NCBI RefSeq assembly: GCF_009915685.1
Contig: NZ_JAABLP010000003.1
Reading direction: 5' to 3' (one strand)
DNA: 64,000 nt
DNA from: Pannonibacter tanglangensis
Lineage (GTDB): Bacteria; Pseudomonadota; Alphaproteobacteria; Rhizobiales; Stappiaceae
The notes under the pieces are model-generated. The model saw nothing but the letters and a program-made list of their open reading frames with translations, was not told the origin of the DNA and did no database searches. Positions 35,316 through 44,328 of this stretch are shown piece after piece; position 1 is the stretch's first letter; each line of letters begins with the position of its first letter. The position numbers were made by a program, and so were the translations under genes.

Positions 35316-36023
35316 ATGACAGGATCAGTGCAACTGCGAGCCCTGGAAACGCTGAACCGCCCGTCGGTCGCCGATGCCGTCTTCGACGCCCTGCACCAGC
35401 AGATCCTCTCGCTCGACCTGCCGCCGGGAGCGAAGATCTCCGAGGTCGACGTGGCCAAGGCGATGGGCGTGTCGCGCCAGCCGGTGCGCGACGCCTTCTA
35501 CCGCCTGTCCAAGCTTGGCTTCCTGACCATCCGGCCCCAGCGCGCCACCTGTGTCTCGGTGATTTCCGAAAGCGCGGTGCTGCAGGCCCAGTTCATCCGC
35601 ACCGCGATCGAGGCGGAGACGGTGCGGATCGCCTGCCTGAAGCTGACGCCGGCCGACCACGCCGCGCTGGAGGCCATCCTTGACGGCCAGCGTCAGGCGA
35701 TCCTCGACAAGCGGCCGCTCGAGTTTCAGGCGCTGGATGACCAGTTTCACCGGGAAATCTGCGTGCGCGCCGGCCATGGCCACGCCTGGGAGATCATCCG
35801 CGAGAACAAGGCCCACATGGACCGCGTGCGGTATCTGTCCCTCGCCTTTGCCTCCAACGAGGCCTTCGAGGACCACGTGCGGGTCATGGACGCGATCCGG
35901 GCGCGCAATCCGGACGAGGCCGTTCCCGGCATGCGCACCCACCTGGCGCGCATCCGCAAGCAGATCATCCGGATCCGGGCCGAGCACATGCAGTTCTTCG
36001 CCCAGGAGGCCGTGGACGACTGA
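35316..36023 (+). CDS. GntR family regulator, FadR subfamily
   Basis: 235 aa from the ATG at 35316, which has GGAGG six bases upstream. The N-terminal winged helix (VADAVFDALHQQILSLDLPPG, EVDVAKAMGVSRQPVRDAFYRL) is followed by an all-helical FCD ligand domain with the metal/ligand residues of DDQFHREIC and FEDHVRVMDAI. Divergent from uxaC, it is the likely local repressor of the uronate operon, released by a uronate or a pathway intermediate. Confidence 0.9.
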   Translation: MTGSVQLRALETLNRPSVADAVFDALHQQILSLDLPPGAKISEVDVAKAMGVSRQPVRDAFYRLSKLGFLTIRPQRATCVSVISESAVLQAQFIRTAIEAETVRIACLKLTPADHAALEAILDGQRQAILDKRPLEFQALDDQFHREICVRAGHGHAWEIIRENKAHMDRVRYLSLAFASNEAFEDHVRVMDAIRARNPDEAVPGMRTHLARIRKQIIRIRAEHMQFFAQEAVDD

Positions 36024-36098
36024 TCCGGACCGGCCTGCCGGACAGGAAAGGTCCCGCCAGGCAGGGTGCGGCCGGGAGGGGCGCGGCCGCCGCGCCGC

Positions 36099-37535
36099 CT
36101 AGCGCAGGGAAAAGGGCACGATGCCGCGGGCGCGCTGGTCGACCAGCAGTTCCTTGTCGAGGGCGGGGAAGGCCCGGTCCTGGCAGTCGCTGCGCGGGCA
36201 GATGCGGCAGTTGATGCCGATCCGGGCCGGATTGACCCGGTCCGTCAGGCCAAGCTCGTCGGCGTAGACAATCATGTCGGCGTATTTCAGCTCGCAGCCG
36301 AGCCCCAGCGCATAGCGCCGCTCCCGCTCGCCAAAGCGCGAGGCCGGCTTGGAGATGCTGCGGGCGAGGCACAGGTACTGGCTGCCGTCGGGCATCTCGC
36401 CGACCTGCGCCTGCAGGCGTCCGTCCCGGTTCTCGAAGGCCTCATGCACGTTCCAGACCGGACAGGCGCCGCCGTAGCGGGCGAACTGGAACCGTGTGGC
36501 GCTGTGCCGCTTGATCACGTTGCCGGCCCGGTCGACCTTGAGGAAATAGAAGGGCACCCCCTTCTCGCCCGAGCGCTGCAAGGTCGACAGCCGGTGGCAG
36601 ATCTGCTCCAGACTGGCCCCGGTCGTCACCATCAGACGGTCCAGATCGTGGCGGTAGGTCTTGGCCAGCGCCAGGAACGGGCCATAGGGCAGCAGCAGGG
36701 CGCCGGAGAAGTAATTGCGCAGCGCCAGCCGGCAGATGTCGCGCGCGGCCTGGCTGCGGAAGCCGGCACGGGCCAGATGGCCGGCGATGAGATCGTCGGC
36801 GGTCAGGTCGGCAATCAGGCAGCCGAGCTGGAACTCCATCGCCGCACGCGGCAGGGCGCGGTCCAGCGTCACGGCCTTGCTGCGCGGATTGAAGGCCGCG
36901 ATGGGACCGTCCGGACGGCTGCGTTCCGTCACGTCGACGCGCACCCCGTGGGTCTCCAGCAGGAAGGCTGCCAGCACGGCGAAGCGATCCGGATTCCAGG
37001 CCAGTCCAAGCCGGTCCGCCAGTGCCTCTGCACCGACATCCAGCGCATCGACATAGTTGTCGATGTAGTGGAAATGGTCGCGCACCTCGTCGAAGGGGGG
37101 CACCATCCGGACGCCCTTGCCGGCCGGCTCGACCTGGGAGTCCAGTGCATCGTCAAGCGAGGCCTGCTGCTCGCTCATGCGCCGCAACTCGCCATAGAGC
37201 CCGAGCACGGCGCGGGCGAAGTCCGGCGTGTGCGTGGCCACGCTCTTGAGATCCTGCAGGCCGACGGTGCCGTCGTGGAACCGCGTGTCGGCGAAGGCCT
37301 CGCCAAGGTCGGCCACCAGACGGTCGAGGTCGCTGGCCTCGAAACTCGCCAGATCCGCACCGAACTCGCGGCTGACGGCGATCAGCACCGAGGCGGACAT
37401 GGGCCGGATGTTGCTCTCCAGCTGGTTCACGTAGGACGGCGACAGGTCCAGCCGGCTGGCAAAGGCGACCTGGGTCAGGCCCGCGCGCTCGCGCAGCTTG
37501 CGCAGCACATGACCGGCGAACAGTTTCTTGGCCAT
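36099..37535 (-). CDS. short-chain fatty acyl transcriptional regulator (RamB/PccR-like)
   Basis: 478 aa. N-terminal XRE helix-turn-helix (RAGLTQVAFASRLDLSPSYVNQLE, about 17-40), a middle region with an ImmA/IrrE-type peptidase-like fold, and a C-terminal domain with clustered cysteines (GINCRICPRSDC). The ATG at 37535 is used; a GTG at 37547 sits on top of its GAGGGAG site. Relatives control acetate, propionyl-CoA or glyoxylate metabolism in response to acyl-CoA. No target genes are adjacent. Confidence 0.85.
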   Translation of the reverse strand: MAKKLFAGHVLRKLRERAGLTQVAFASRLDLSPSYVNQLESNIRPMSASVLIAVSREFGADLASFEASDLDRLVADLGEAFADTRFHDGTVGLQDLKSVATHTPDFARAVLGLYGELRRMSEQQASLDDALDSQVEPAGKGVRMVPPFDEVRDHFHYIDNYVDALDVGAEALADRLGLAWNPDRFAVLAAFLLETHGVRVDVTERSRPDGPIAAFNPRSKAVTLDRALPRAAMEFQLGCLIADLTADDLIAGHLARAGFRSQAARDICRLALRNYFSGALLLPYGPFLALAKTYRHDLDRLMVTTGASLEQICHRLSTLQRSGEKGVPFYFLKVDRAGNVIKRHSATRFQFARYGGACPVWNVHEAFENRDGRLQAQVGEMPDGSQYLCLARSISKPASRFGERERRYALGLGCELKYADMIVYADELGLTDRVNPARIGINCRICPRSDCQDRAFPALDKELLVDQRARGIVPFSLR

Positions 37536-37557
37536 CGGATCGGCCACTCCCTCAAAA

Positions 37558-37572
37558 TGCGAAATCTTCGCA
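37558..37572. promoter_or_regulatory. inverted repeat upstream of RamB-like gene
   Basis: TGCGAA-ATC-TTCGCA is a perfect 6+6 inverted repeat 22 bases before the regulator start, followed by an A/T-rich stretch to about 37605. It is well placed for autoregulation or for control of the divergent small LuxR-type gene. Confidence 0.4.
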
Positions 37573-37755
37573 ATTTAACCTATCACTTTTTTGCATATCG
37601 CTACAAGCCGCCGAAACGGCTAGGGTCCCCGGCATGGATCACGCCCCGGGGCGGGGACAGCACGCGGAACCGTTTCGGCAGCCGCGTCACCCGACGGGGC
37701 GGGACAGGAGCAGAGGCAGCCCGGACAGGGCGGCCGATCGAGGCGGGAGAGAGAC

Positions 37756-38037
37756 ATGCTGGATACTGTTTCGGATAGCTGGCACCGCAACGCCGAGTTC
37801 AAGGCGCGTCCGGCCGGGGTCGTCCTCGCGGAAGAGCGCGTGTCGCTGCTGACGGAGCGCCAGAAGGACGTGATGCGCATGCTGGCGGAAGGCATGATCA
37901 ACAAGCAGATCGCCCATCGCCTCGACATTTCCGTCGCCACCGTGAAGACCCACATCGCCTCCGCCGTGCGGCGCATGAAGGCGAAGAACCGGATCCACGC
38001 CGTGGCCATGCTGATCCGCGCCGAGAGCCTCGCCTGA
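37756..38037 (+). CDS. stand-alone LuxR-type HTH protein
   Basis: 93 aa consisting almost only of a NarL/FixJ-type DNA-binding domain: LLTERQKDVMRMLAEGMINKQIAHRLDISVATVKTH at about residues 31-66. No receiver or autoinducer domain is present. It could be a small regulator that heterodimerises with others, or a C-terminal remnant; upstream sequence (37605-37755) shows no receiver-like coding. It is divergent from the RamB-like regulator. Confidence 0.75.
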   Translation: MLDTVSDSWHRNAEFKARPAGVVLAEERVSLLTERQKDVMRMLAEGMINKQIAHRLDISVATVKTHIASAVRRMKAKNRIHAVAMLIRAESLA

Positions 38038-38089
38038 ACGGCAAGGCCGGCTTGCGGCAGCCCACGCCGGTGTGCCTGTGCCGCTCCGG

Positions 38090-39106
38090 TCATCGGGACG
38101 TGTCCCGGTGCCGGTCGGCCAGGGCTGCGAGTTCGTCCGCCAGCCCCTGCCGCAGGTGCTCAGGCGCGATCAGCTCCGCCCCGGGGCCCAGCCAGCGAAC
38201 CAGCGGATAGAGGCGGTCGGCGGAGGTGGCTGCCAGACGCACGCGCACGCGCCCGGTCCCGTCGGGCGTGAACAGGGCATGGCGGTAGTACCAGTCCTGC
38301 GACAGGCGCCGGGCCTGCTCCGCGGTGACCCGGATTTCCGCGAGCCCGTCCTCCTCGGCCCAGCGCCGCATCGCCCGGGAGAGCCACGCTCCCCCCATCA
38401 GCGCCTCGACCGAGAACTCGCGCGGCGGACGGAAGCGCAGGCCGCTGACGACCAGGTTGCGCACCCGGTCGGCGCGGTAGAGGCGCAGGTCGTCCGCATC
38501 GACCGAGCGCCCGGCGAGGTACCACAGGTTCCGGTCGAACAGCACGCCATACGGCTCCACCTCGTGCGGCCGCAGCTCCCCGCCGCGGGCGGGACTCTGG
38601 TGATCGAAGCGCACCCGGCAACCGGACAGGATCCCGTCCATGAAACCGTCAAGCGCCGCCTGCCATTCGCGGGCCGGCGCCGCCTCCGTCGACGCGTGGA
38701 ACACGTCCACCGGCAACGGCTCGATGCCGATGATCCGCTCCGCACGGCCCAGCAGGTCCTTCGCACTGCCCGGCAGCGCGGCGACAAGCTTGCGCTCGGC
38801 CGTCTGGAGATCGCCGGCAAGCGGCGTGGTCTGCAGGCTGCGCACGAAGGCCAGGGCCACCAGAAGGGCAGCGGTCTCGCGCCGGGTGAGCGCCACCGGG
38901 GGCTGATGGTAGCCCCGGGCGAGACGATATCCGCCCTCCGCGCCACGCTCGGCCTCGACCGGGACGCCCAGCTCGATCAGGCGCTCCACGTCGCGGTAGA
39001 TCGTGCGCAGCGAGACGCCGAAGCGGTCGGACAGGGTGGTGGCGCTGACGAGCTTGCCGCCGGACAACAGCAGCAGGATGCCAAGTGCGCGGTCGATCGG
39101 GTTCAT
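38090..39106 (-). CDS. WYL-domain YafY-type transcriptional regulator
   Basis: 338 aa from the ATG at 39106. The N-terminal HTH_11 domain (LVSATTLSDRFGVSLRTIYRDVERL) is followed by a linker region and the WYL domain, whose signature appears as LWYLAGRS, and a C-terminal WCX-type region. Such regulators sense nucleic-acid or small ligands through WYL. It diverges from the DUF1127 gene; its usual partner, a glyoxalase- or SRPBCC-type gene, is absent. Target unknown. Confidence 0.88.
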   Translation of the reverse strand: MNPIDRALGILLLLSGGKLVSATTLSDRFGVSLRTIYRDVERLIELGVPVEAERGAEGGYRLARGYHQPPVALTRRETAALLVALAFVRSLQTTPLAGDLQTAERKLVAALPGSAKDLLGRAERIIGIEPLPVDVFHASTEAAPAREWQAALDGFMDGILSGCRVRFDHQSPARGGELRPHEVEPYGVLFDRNLWYLAGRSVDADDLRLYRADRVRNLVVSGLRFRPPREFSVEALMGGAWLSRAMRRWAEEDGLAEIRVTAEQARRLSQDWYYRHALFTPDGTGRVRVRLAATSADRLYPLVRWLGPGAELIAPEHLRQGLADELAALADRHRDTSR

Positions 39107-39242
39107 GACGGGTCGTTCCCGGGCTGATTCAAAAAAAATCATTACCTCAAGAACAAAACGAGATCAAAGCTGACTCGCAGCTGTCAGGATTGGTCTGTCA
39201 GTCTCCGGATGACGCAGATTCCCCGCGTCAGGGAGACCACAG

Positions 39243-39455
39243 ATGATCATGGACCAGACCTCATCCGAATCGATCCGCACGTTCCGCCTCGACCTCGTCG
39301 CGGTGATTCGCAGGATCCACCGTCCTGTCGCAGGCTGGCGCGCCCGGGCCCGGGCGCAGCGCGAGCTGTCGCAGCTCGACGAGCGGATGCTGAGGGATAT
39401 CGGGCTGATGCGCGGCGAGGACGGCCGCTGGCAGCGCGACGGGAGCCGCCGTTGA
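39243..39455 (+). CDS. DUF1127 domain protein (YjiS-like)
   Basis: Small basic protein of 70 aa with the DUF1127 signature RELSQLDERMLRDIGLMR at about residues 41-57. Members are abundant in alphaproteobacteria; some bind RNA and affect phosphate, stress or small-RNA turnover. Starts at either ATG 39243 or ATG 39249. It has its own hairpin immediately downstream. Confidence 0.8.
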   Translation: MIMDQTSSESIRTFRLDLVAVIRRIHRPVAGWRARARAQRELSQLDERMLRDIGLMRGEDGRWQRDGSRR

Positions 39456-39468
39456 GACGGCGGCAGGA

Positions 39469-39490
39469 CCGCGGCCCTCCGGGGCCGCGG
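39469..39490 (+). terminator. GC-rich hairpin after DUF1127 gene
   Basis: CCGCGGCC and GGCCGCGG form an 8-bp perfect stem with a 6-base loop, starting 14 bases after the stop codon. There is no T-tract, so termination strength is uncertain. Confidence 0.35.
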
Positions 39491-39513
39491 CGAAAGCAGG
39501 GCAGAGACCCGTC

Positions 39514-39544
39514 AAAACGAAATCGGCCGACGATGTGTCGGCCG
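39514..39544 (-). terminator. rho-independent terminator after NDUFA9-like gene
   Basis: On the minus strand CGGCCGAC and GTCGGCCG form a perfect 8-bp stem with a 5-base loop, followed by ATTTCGTTTTG, a T-rich tail. It lies 39 bases beyond the stop codon of the minus-strand gene. Confidence 0.6.
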
Positions 39545-39551
39545 AGATCGG

Positions 39552-39589
39552 GTCAGGCAGGGTCCGGTCAGGCAGGGTCCAGTCAGGCG
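39552..39589. repeat. 15-base tandem repeat, 2.5 copies
   Basis: GTCAGGCAGGGTCCG, then the same 15 bases ending in A, then the first eight-base start of a third copy. The array runs across the stop codon of the minus-strand NDUFA9-like gene (39583-39585), so slippage here would change the protein's C-terminus or add spacing before its terminator. Confidence 0.75.
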
Positions 39590-40557
39590 ACGCGATGGGC
39601 GTCGTACTGGCCGCGCTCGCGGAACCGGTCGAGATAGGTCGGCAGGACGGCGGCGAGGGACGAGGGATTGATGCCCATCCCGGCCAGCGTCAGCCCGGCC
39701 TGCTCGGCGGCAGCCGAAACGACGTTGTCCTTGCGCAGCAGACGCACCTGGTCGGAGGTCAGCAGCTGGCCCGGCAGCTTCTCGAGCACGGCTGCCTGCA
39801 GGCGCGCGACCGGGAACGGGATCGGCAGCAGCAGGCGCTGGCGCTGGGTCACTTCCAGCATCAGCTCCATGCATTCGCGGAAGGTCTTCACCTCCGGGCC
39901 GCCCAGTTCGTAGGTCGCTCCGGGCTTGAGCTGGCCGTCGACCGAGCGGGCGACCGCCTCGGCCACGTCACAGACATAGACCGGCTGGAAGCGGGTCGCT
40001 CCGCCGCCGATCAGCGGCAGGGCCGGCGAGATGCGGGCCATGGCGGCGAATCGGTTGAAGAACTCGTCCTCGGGACCGAAGACGATGGACGGGCGCAGGA
40101 TGACGCTGTCCGGCAGCGTCTCCAGCACGGCGGCCTCGCCGGCGGCCTTGGTGCGGGCATAGACCGAATCGGAACCGGCGTCCGCGCCGATGGCCGACAG
40201 GTGGGTGATGGCGGTGAGACCCGCGCCGCGTGCCGCCTCGGCGATGGCCCGCGGACCGAAGGCCTGCACGGCCTCGAAGGTCTGCTTGCCGGAGGCCGCA
40301 AGGATGCCGACGAGGTTCACGACGGCGTCGGCCCCCTCCACGGCGCGGTCGACGGACCAGCGGTAGCGGAGATTGGCCTGCACCGGCATGATCTGCCCGA
40401 CGCCGCCCAGCGGCTGCAGGTGTTCGGCCAGGTCCGGGCGGCGGACGGCGGCCCTGATCCGATAGCCGCGGCGCGCGAGCGCCTGAACCACGTGGCGGCC
40501 GATAAAGCCGGATCCGCCGAATACCGTAACGAGTTTTCCGTTGAGCGCCTTGGACAT
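39583..40557 (-). CDS. complex I NDUFA9 subunit family protein (atypical SDR)
   Basis: 324 aa from the ATG at 40557. Rossmann motif VFGGSGFIGRHVV (about residues 12-24), and later segments YARTKAAGE and LRPSIVFGPEDEFFNRFA typical of the NDUFA9-like atypical SDRs. In mitochondria this family is an accessory complex I subunit; in bacteria it is an NAD(P)H-binding protein that may act in quinone or lipid chemistry. The role here is inferred from family only. It is transcribed away from the tRNA-Leu gene. Confidence 0.85.
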   Translation of the reverse strand: MSKALNGKLVTVFGGSGFIGRHVVQALARRGYRIRAAVRRPDLAEHLQPLGGVGQIMPVQANLRYRWSVDRAVEGADAVVNLVGILAASGKQTFEAVQAFGPRAIAEAARGAGLTAITHLSAIGADAGSDSVYARTKAAGEAAVLETLPDSVILRPSIVFGPEDEFFNRFAAMARISPALPLIGGGATRFQPVYVCDVAEAVARSVDGQLKPGATYELGGPEVKTFRECMELMLEVTQRQRLLLPIPFPVARLQAAVLEKLPGQLLTSDQVRLLRKDNVVSAAAEQAGLTLAGMGINPSSLAAVLPTYLDRFRERGQYDAHRVA

Positions 40558-40690
40558 GCCTGCCGCTCCTTGTCGCGTCGCTTGATGAATTTCCACCGTC
40601 CGGGGACGGCCCTACGCAGGGTTCTTAGACCTTTGCCAGCCCAGTGTGAAGGCGCGATGTACACAATCGTATTTTTCCTCAAATCGACGA

Positions 40691-40719
40691 TTGACAACCC
40701 TCCGAACGACCCCTAAAAG
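40691..40719 (+). promoter_or_regulatory. sigma-70 type promoter of tRNA-Leu
   Basis: TTGACA (40691-40696), a 17-base spacer, and TAAAAG (40714-40719). Transcription would start about 5 bases before the mature tRNA, typical of stable RNA promoters. Confidence 0.75.
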
Positions 40720-40730
40720 CCCTCCTCACA

Positions 40731-40816
<86 letters not shown>

Positions 40817-40850
40817 AATCCGCTTCGGATCCCCTACCAGGGTCCGATCG

Positions 40851-40879
40851 AAAAAGGTCCGGTTCGCCGGACCTTTTTT
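40851..40879 (+). terminator. rho-independent terminator after tRNA-Leu
   Basis: AGGTCCGG and CCGGACCT form an 8-bp stem closed by a stable TTCG tetraloop, with an A-run before and TTTTTT after. It sits 35 bases downstream of the tRNA and could also work in the reverse direction. Confidence 0.92.
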
Positions 40880-41087
40880 CGTTTCAGGCCGTCTCGCCCT
40901 GATCTCCTTGTTCGTGCCCGCCACCGTTTCGGATCAGTCTGACCGGCAGATCCGCAGCCCGGACCGGTCCGGGGCCCGGGCGCCGCACCGGATTTTCGTT
41001 TTGGTGACGGTTTTCTGCCATTTGCTTGCCGCAGCGCACTCAAATGTGCTGTAAGAGCGCCGACACCAAAGGAACGAGTTCACGACG

Positions 41088-41708
41088 ATGACGATCCGCT
41101 ACCACAAGAACGATCTGCCGGACCTGACGCACTATCAGGGGGTCACGGCCGTGGCGGTGGACACGGAAACCCTCGGGCTCAACCCGCACCGCGACCGTCT
41201 GTGCGTGGTGCAGCTGTCGCCCGGCGACGGCTCGGCCGATGTCGTCCAGATCGCCCGCGGGCAGACCAGCGCGCCGCATCTGCAGCGGCTGTTTTCCGAC
41301 CCGGGCGTGACCAAGATCTTCCATTTCGCCCGCTTCGACCTCGCGGTGCTGCATCACTATCTCGGCATCGAGGTCGCGCCGGTGTTCTGCACCAAGATCG
41401 CCTCGAAGCTGGTGCGCACCTACACCGACCGGCACGGGCTGAAGGACATCACGCGCGAGCTGCTGGGTGTCGAGCTCTCGAAGCAGCAGCAGAGCTCCGA
41501 CTGGGCAGCCGAGACGCTCACGGATGCTCAGCTTGCCTATGCCGCATCGGACGTCCTTTACCTGCACGCCCTGATGCGGCAGCTTCAGGGGATGCTGGAG
41601 CGCGAGGAACGCACCGGCTTTGCCAATGCCTGCTTCGATTTCCTGCCGACCCGGGCCCGTCTGGACCTGATCGGCTGGGACGAGGAAGACATCTTCGCGC
41701 ACAGCTGA
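41088..41708 (+). CDS. rnd: ribonuclease D (DEDD 3'-5' exonuclease)
   Basis: 206 aa, only the DEDDy nuclease domain without HRDC domains, the short form common in alphaproteobacteria. Catalytic motifs: Exo I VAVDTETLGL (about 24-33), Exo II HFARFDLAVLHHY, Exo III YAASDVLYLHAL. It trims 3' ends of tRNA and other RNAs. It precedes lptC, as in many Hyphomicrobiales. Confidence 0.92.
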   Translation: MTIRYHKNDLPDLTHYQGVTAVAVDTETLGLNPHRDRLCVVQLSPGDGSADVVQIARGQTSAPHLQRLFSDPGVTKIFHFARFDLAVLHHYLGIEVAPVFCTKIASKLVRTYTDRHGLKDITRELLGVELSKQQQSSDWAAETLTDAQLAYAASDVLYLHALMRQLQGMLEREERTGFANACFDFLPTRARLDLIGWDEEDIFAHS

Positions 41709-42030
41709 CCGGGCCGGACAGGTCCGGCACGACCGCCCTCTCCGCCTGGCCGGGCAAGCCGGGGGGAACGGGCAGCCAGGCCTGCGCCGACGGGCCGGCG
41801 ATTGACGGGAGGCACCCGGGCAGGTGCGTCCCCCCGGGCCCGGCGGACCTCCGCCGGCACCAAGACGGCCCTGCCCCGGAAAACCGGCAGGATTGGCAGG
41901 ATGATCCCTGCCACTTTATTCTGTTTGCCGCGCAACCCATATGGGAAGCGCAGCTGGGCTTGGGGACGTCCGGCGTTCAGTTTTGATCCAGCGGCCCTTG
42001 GTGGGACGGGCCATACCGGCGAGGCAGCTC
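41709..42030 (+). promoter_or_regulatory. lptC upstream region with candidate promoter
   Basis: 322 bases with no gene I can support. TTGGCA (41893-41898), an 18-base spacer and TATTCT (41917-41922) make a plausible promoter whose start point near 41930 would leave about 100 bases of leader before lptC. The rest is GC-rich with short inverted repeats. Confidence 0.35.
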
Positions 42031-42693
42031 TTGAGCTCAGACGCGTGGGAGGATGTAGCGGGCGCGCGGCTGTCCCGGGCGCGCGGCGATGCGCGTCGGC
42101 ACACGACGCGCGTGCGGATCCTTCGCATCCTCTTTCCGGTGCTGGGCGTGGCCGTGCTTGCGGTGATGGCCGGGCTGATCGTGCTGTTCAACGTCCTGAC
42201 CAGCCTCGGGATCGGCAACGTGATGCTGACCACGGAAGGGCTGGTGATGGACCGGCCGGAGCTGTCCGGCCATGACGGCGACCGCTCCTACAAGGTCTCG
42301 GCCGAACGGGCGATCCAGCGCATCACCGATCCGCGTATCATCGATCTCGAGACGATCACGGCCGAGATCGTGATGGGCGAGGGCGAGCGGGCCGCGATCA
42401 CCGCCAACAGGGGCACCTACAACAACGGTGCCGAGACGCTGCTTCTCAAGGATGGCATCAAGCTGGACTGGAGCGGCGACTACGATGCGGAATTTTCCTC
42501 CGTGGAGGTCGACCTGAAGACCGGCGAGGTGCGGACGTCCGATCCGCTGGTCGTCCGGTCGACGCAGGGCGACATCAGTGCAGGAAAATTCACATATGAT
42601 CAGGATAATGGTGTCGTCCGCTTTACCGATGGTATCAAGATGACGTTACGACCGGGTGCCACCAGAATGGGCGCCGTGGATACGGAGAACTGA
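42031..42693 (+). CDS. lptC: LPS export system protein LptC
   Basis: About 220 aa; one N-terminal membrane helix (ILRILFPVLGVAVLAVMAGL) and a periplasmic beta-jellyroll LptC domain. It takes LPS from LptBFG and hands it to LptA. The start is uncertain: the TTG at 42031 has GAGG six bases upstream and gives the usual family length; in-frame GTG 42001 and ATG 41941 lack a ribosome site and would add sequence unlike a protein. lptA follows after two bases. Confidence 0.85.
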   Translation: MSSDAWEDVAGARLSRARGDARRHTTRVRILRILFPVLGVAVLAVMAGLIVLFNVLTSLGIGNVMLTTEGLVMDRPELSGHDGDRSYKVSAERAIQRITDPRIIDLETITAEIVMGEGERAAITANRGTYNNGAETLLLKDGIKLDWSGDYDAEFSSVEVDLKTGEVRTSDPLVVRSTQGDISAGKFTYDQDNGVVRFTDGIKMTLRPGATRMGAVDTEN

Positions 42694-42695
42694 AG

Positions 42696-43244
42696 ATGAG
42701 GGGCCTTTCCCTGTTCGCTGCCGCAGCGCTCGTTGCTCTGGCTCCCGGGCTCGCAGCCGCGCAGACCTTTTCAAACGCCTTTGCCGGGTTCGGAGACAAC
42801 GACAAGGAGCCGATCCAGATCGAGGCCCAGGAGCTGCAGGTCGAAGACAAGACCAACAGCGCAACCTTCTCGGGCGACGTGCTGGTGTCGCAGGGCGAGA
42901 CCCGGATGAAGACCCAGAAGCTGCGCGTCTTCTACGACGGCAAGGCGGACGGCGGCGTGCAGCAGCGCATCATGCGCCTGGAGGCCAACGGCCGGGTCTA
43001 CATCTCGTCGAAGGACCAGACGGCAACCGGCGACGAGGCCAGCTTCGACATGACCCGCAAGATCATGGTCATGACCGGCCAGCAGGTCGTCCTGAGCCAG
43101 GGACCGAACGTGGTGGTCGGCAACAAGCTGACCATCAACCTGGAGACCGGCAAGGCCGATCTCGAGGCGCCGCGGTCCGGCCGCGTCAAGGTCCTGATCC
43201 AGCCGAACAGCCTCAACGGTCAGGGCACCGGCACGGGCAACTGA
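42696..43244 (+). CDS. lptA: LPS transport periplasmic protein LptA
   Basis: 182 aa with a signal peptide (LFAAAALVALAPGLAAA) and an OstA/LptA beta-jellyroll domain (EAQELQVEDKTNSATFSGDVLV, GNKLTINLETGKA). It forms the periplasmic bridge that carries LPS from LptC to LptD. It lies directly after lptC and 97 bases before lptB. Confidence 0.92.
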   Translation: MRGLSLFAAAALVALAPGLAAAQTFSNAFAGFGDNDKEPIQIEAQELQVEDKTNSATFSGDVLVSQGETRMKTQKLRVFYDGKADGGVQQRIMRLEANGRVYISSKDQTATGDEASFDMTRKIMVMTGQQVVLSQGPNVVVGNKLTINLETGKADLEAPRSGRVKVLIQPNSLNGQGTGTGN

Positions 43245-43341
43245 GCCCCGGGCCCGGATGCCGTCGGACGTTCCGGCGGGCCCGCCGGGCCGGCCGACGC
43301 GTTCGTGACCCTGTCACCATGTTTTATCGGGACGTCAGCGC

Positions 43342-44133
43342 TTGAAGTGGTTGCCCTTTTCCTTCGGCTCCGGATCCGCACGGGATCTCGAGGAGGCCCC
43401 GCTTGAGGGCAACGGCGCACTCGCGGTCGAGGGCATCGGCAAGAGCTACCGCAAGCGCCGGGTCGTCAAGTACGTGTCGCTGACGGTGCATCCGGGCGAG
43501 GCCGTGGGCCTTCTCGGGCCCAACGGCGCCGGCAAGACGACGGTCTTCTACATGATCACCGGCCTGATCCGTCCCGACCAGGGCTCGATCACGCTGGATG
43601 GCTTCGACATCACCAGCCTGCCGATGTACCGGCGGGCCCGCCTCGGCATCGGCTACCTGCCGCAGGAAGCCTCGATCTTTCGCGGGCTCAGCGTCGAGGA
43701 CAACATCCGCGCGGTGCTCGAAGTGGTCGAACCCGACCGGCAACAGCGCGAGGCGGATCTCGACGAGCTGCTGGCGGAGTTCGGCCTGACCCACCTGCGC
43801 AAGTCGCCCTCGATCGCGCTGTCGGGCGGCGAGCGGCGGCGTGTCGAGATTGCCCGGGCGCTGGCCAGCCGGCCCTCCTTCATGCTGCTGGACGAGCCCT
43901 TCGCCGGCATCGACCCGATCGCGGTTGGGGATATCCAGCAGCTGGTCCGGCACCTCACCCAACGCGGCATCGGCGTGCTGATCACCGACCACAATGTCCG
44001 CGAAACCCTTGGCCTGATTGACCGCGCCTACATCATTGCGGCCGGCGAGGTGCTGACCGAGGGCACGCCCTACGAGATCGTCGCCGACCCGGATGTCCGC
44101 CGTCTTTACCTTGGCGAACAATTTACGCTTTGA
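43342..44133 (+). CDS. lptB: LPS export ABC transporter ATPase LptB
   Basis: 263 aa ABC ATPase with Walker A GPNGAGKTT, signature LSGGERRRVEIARAL, Walker B FMLLDEPFAGIDP and switch His in ITDHNVRETLGL. It powers LPS extraction with LptF/LptG, which are encoded elsewhere. The first possible start is a TTG at 43342; the ABC domain begins about 27 residues later (ALAVEGIGKSY). The preceding ATG at 43319 is in another frame and ends at once. Confidence 0.94.
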   Translation: MKWLPFSFGSGSARDLEEAPLEGNGALAVEGIGKSYRKRRVVKYVSLTVHPGEAVGLLGPNGAGKTTVFYMITGLIRPDQGSITLDGFDITSLPMYRRARLGIGYLPQEASIFRGLSVEDNIRAVLEVVEPDRQQREADLDELLAEFGLTHLRKSPSIALSGGERRRVEIARALASRPSFMLLDEPFAGIDPIAVGDIQQLVRHLTQRGIGVLITDHNVRETLGLIDRAYIIAAGEVLTEGTPYEIVADPDVRRLYLGEQFTL

Positions 44134-44159
44134 TGGAAGCGGTCCGGCTGCGCTATAAG
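44130..44159 (+). promoter_or_regulatory. candidate rpoN promoter
   Basis: TTGATG (44130-44135), an 18-base spacer and TATAAG (44154-44159), starting at the very end of lptB. It would leave a leader of about 165 bases before rpoN. Confidence 0.4.
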
Positions 44160-44328
44160 CAGGCATGGAAAGCAAGAAACGGACCAGTTGACCGCTGATC
44201 CGTGATCGGCTGGGCCGTGCCAGGGTGATCCGTTCCGATCAGGCCGGCCCGGGAGGATGGAGATCAGGCAGACGCACCCCGGTCCCGCAGGACCGGTGCG
44301 CTGAACCGGCAGGACACGCGACGCGCCC

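Noticed and set aside
39552..39589. CRISPR-like repeat
   Set aside because: Repeats are directly abutting 15-mers with no spacers and no cas genes nearby.
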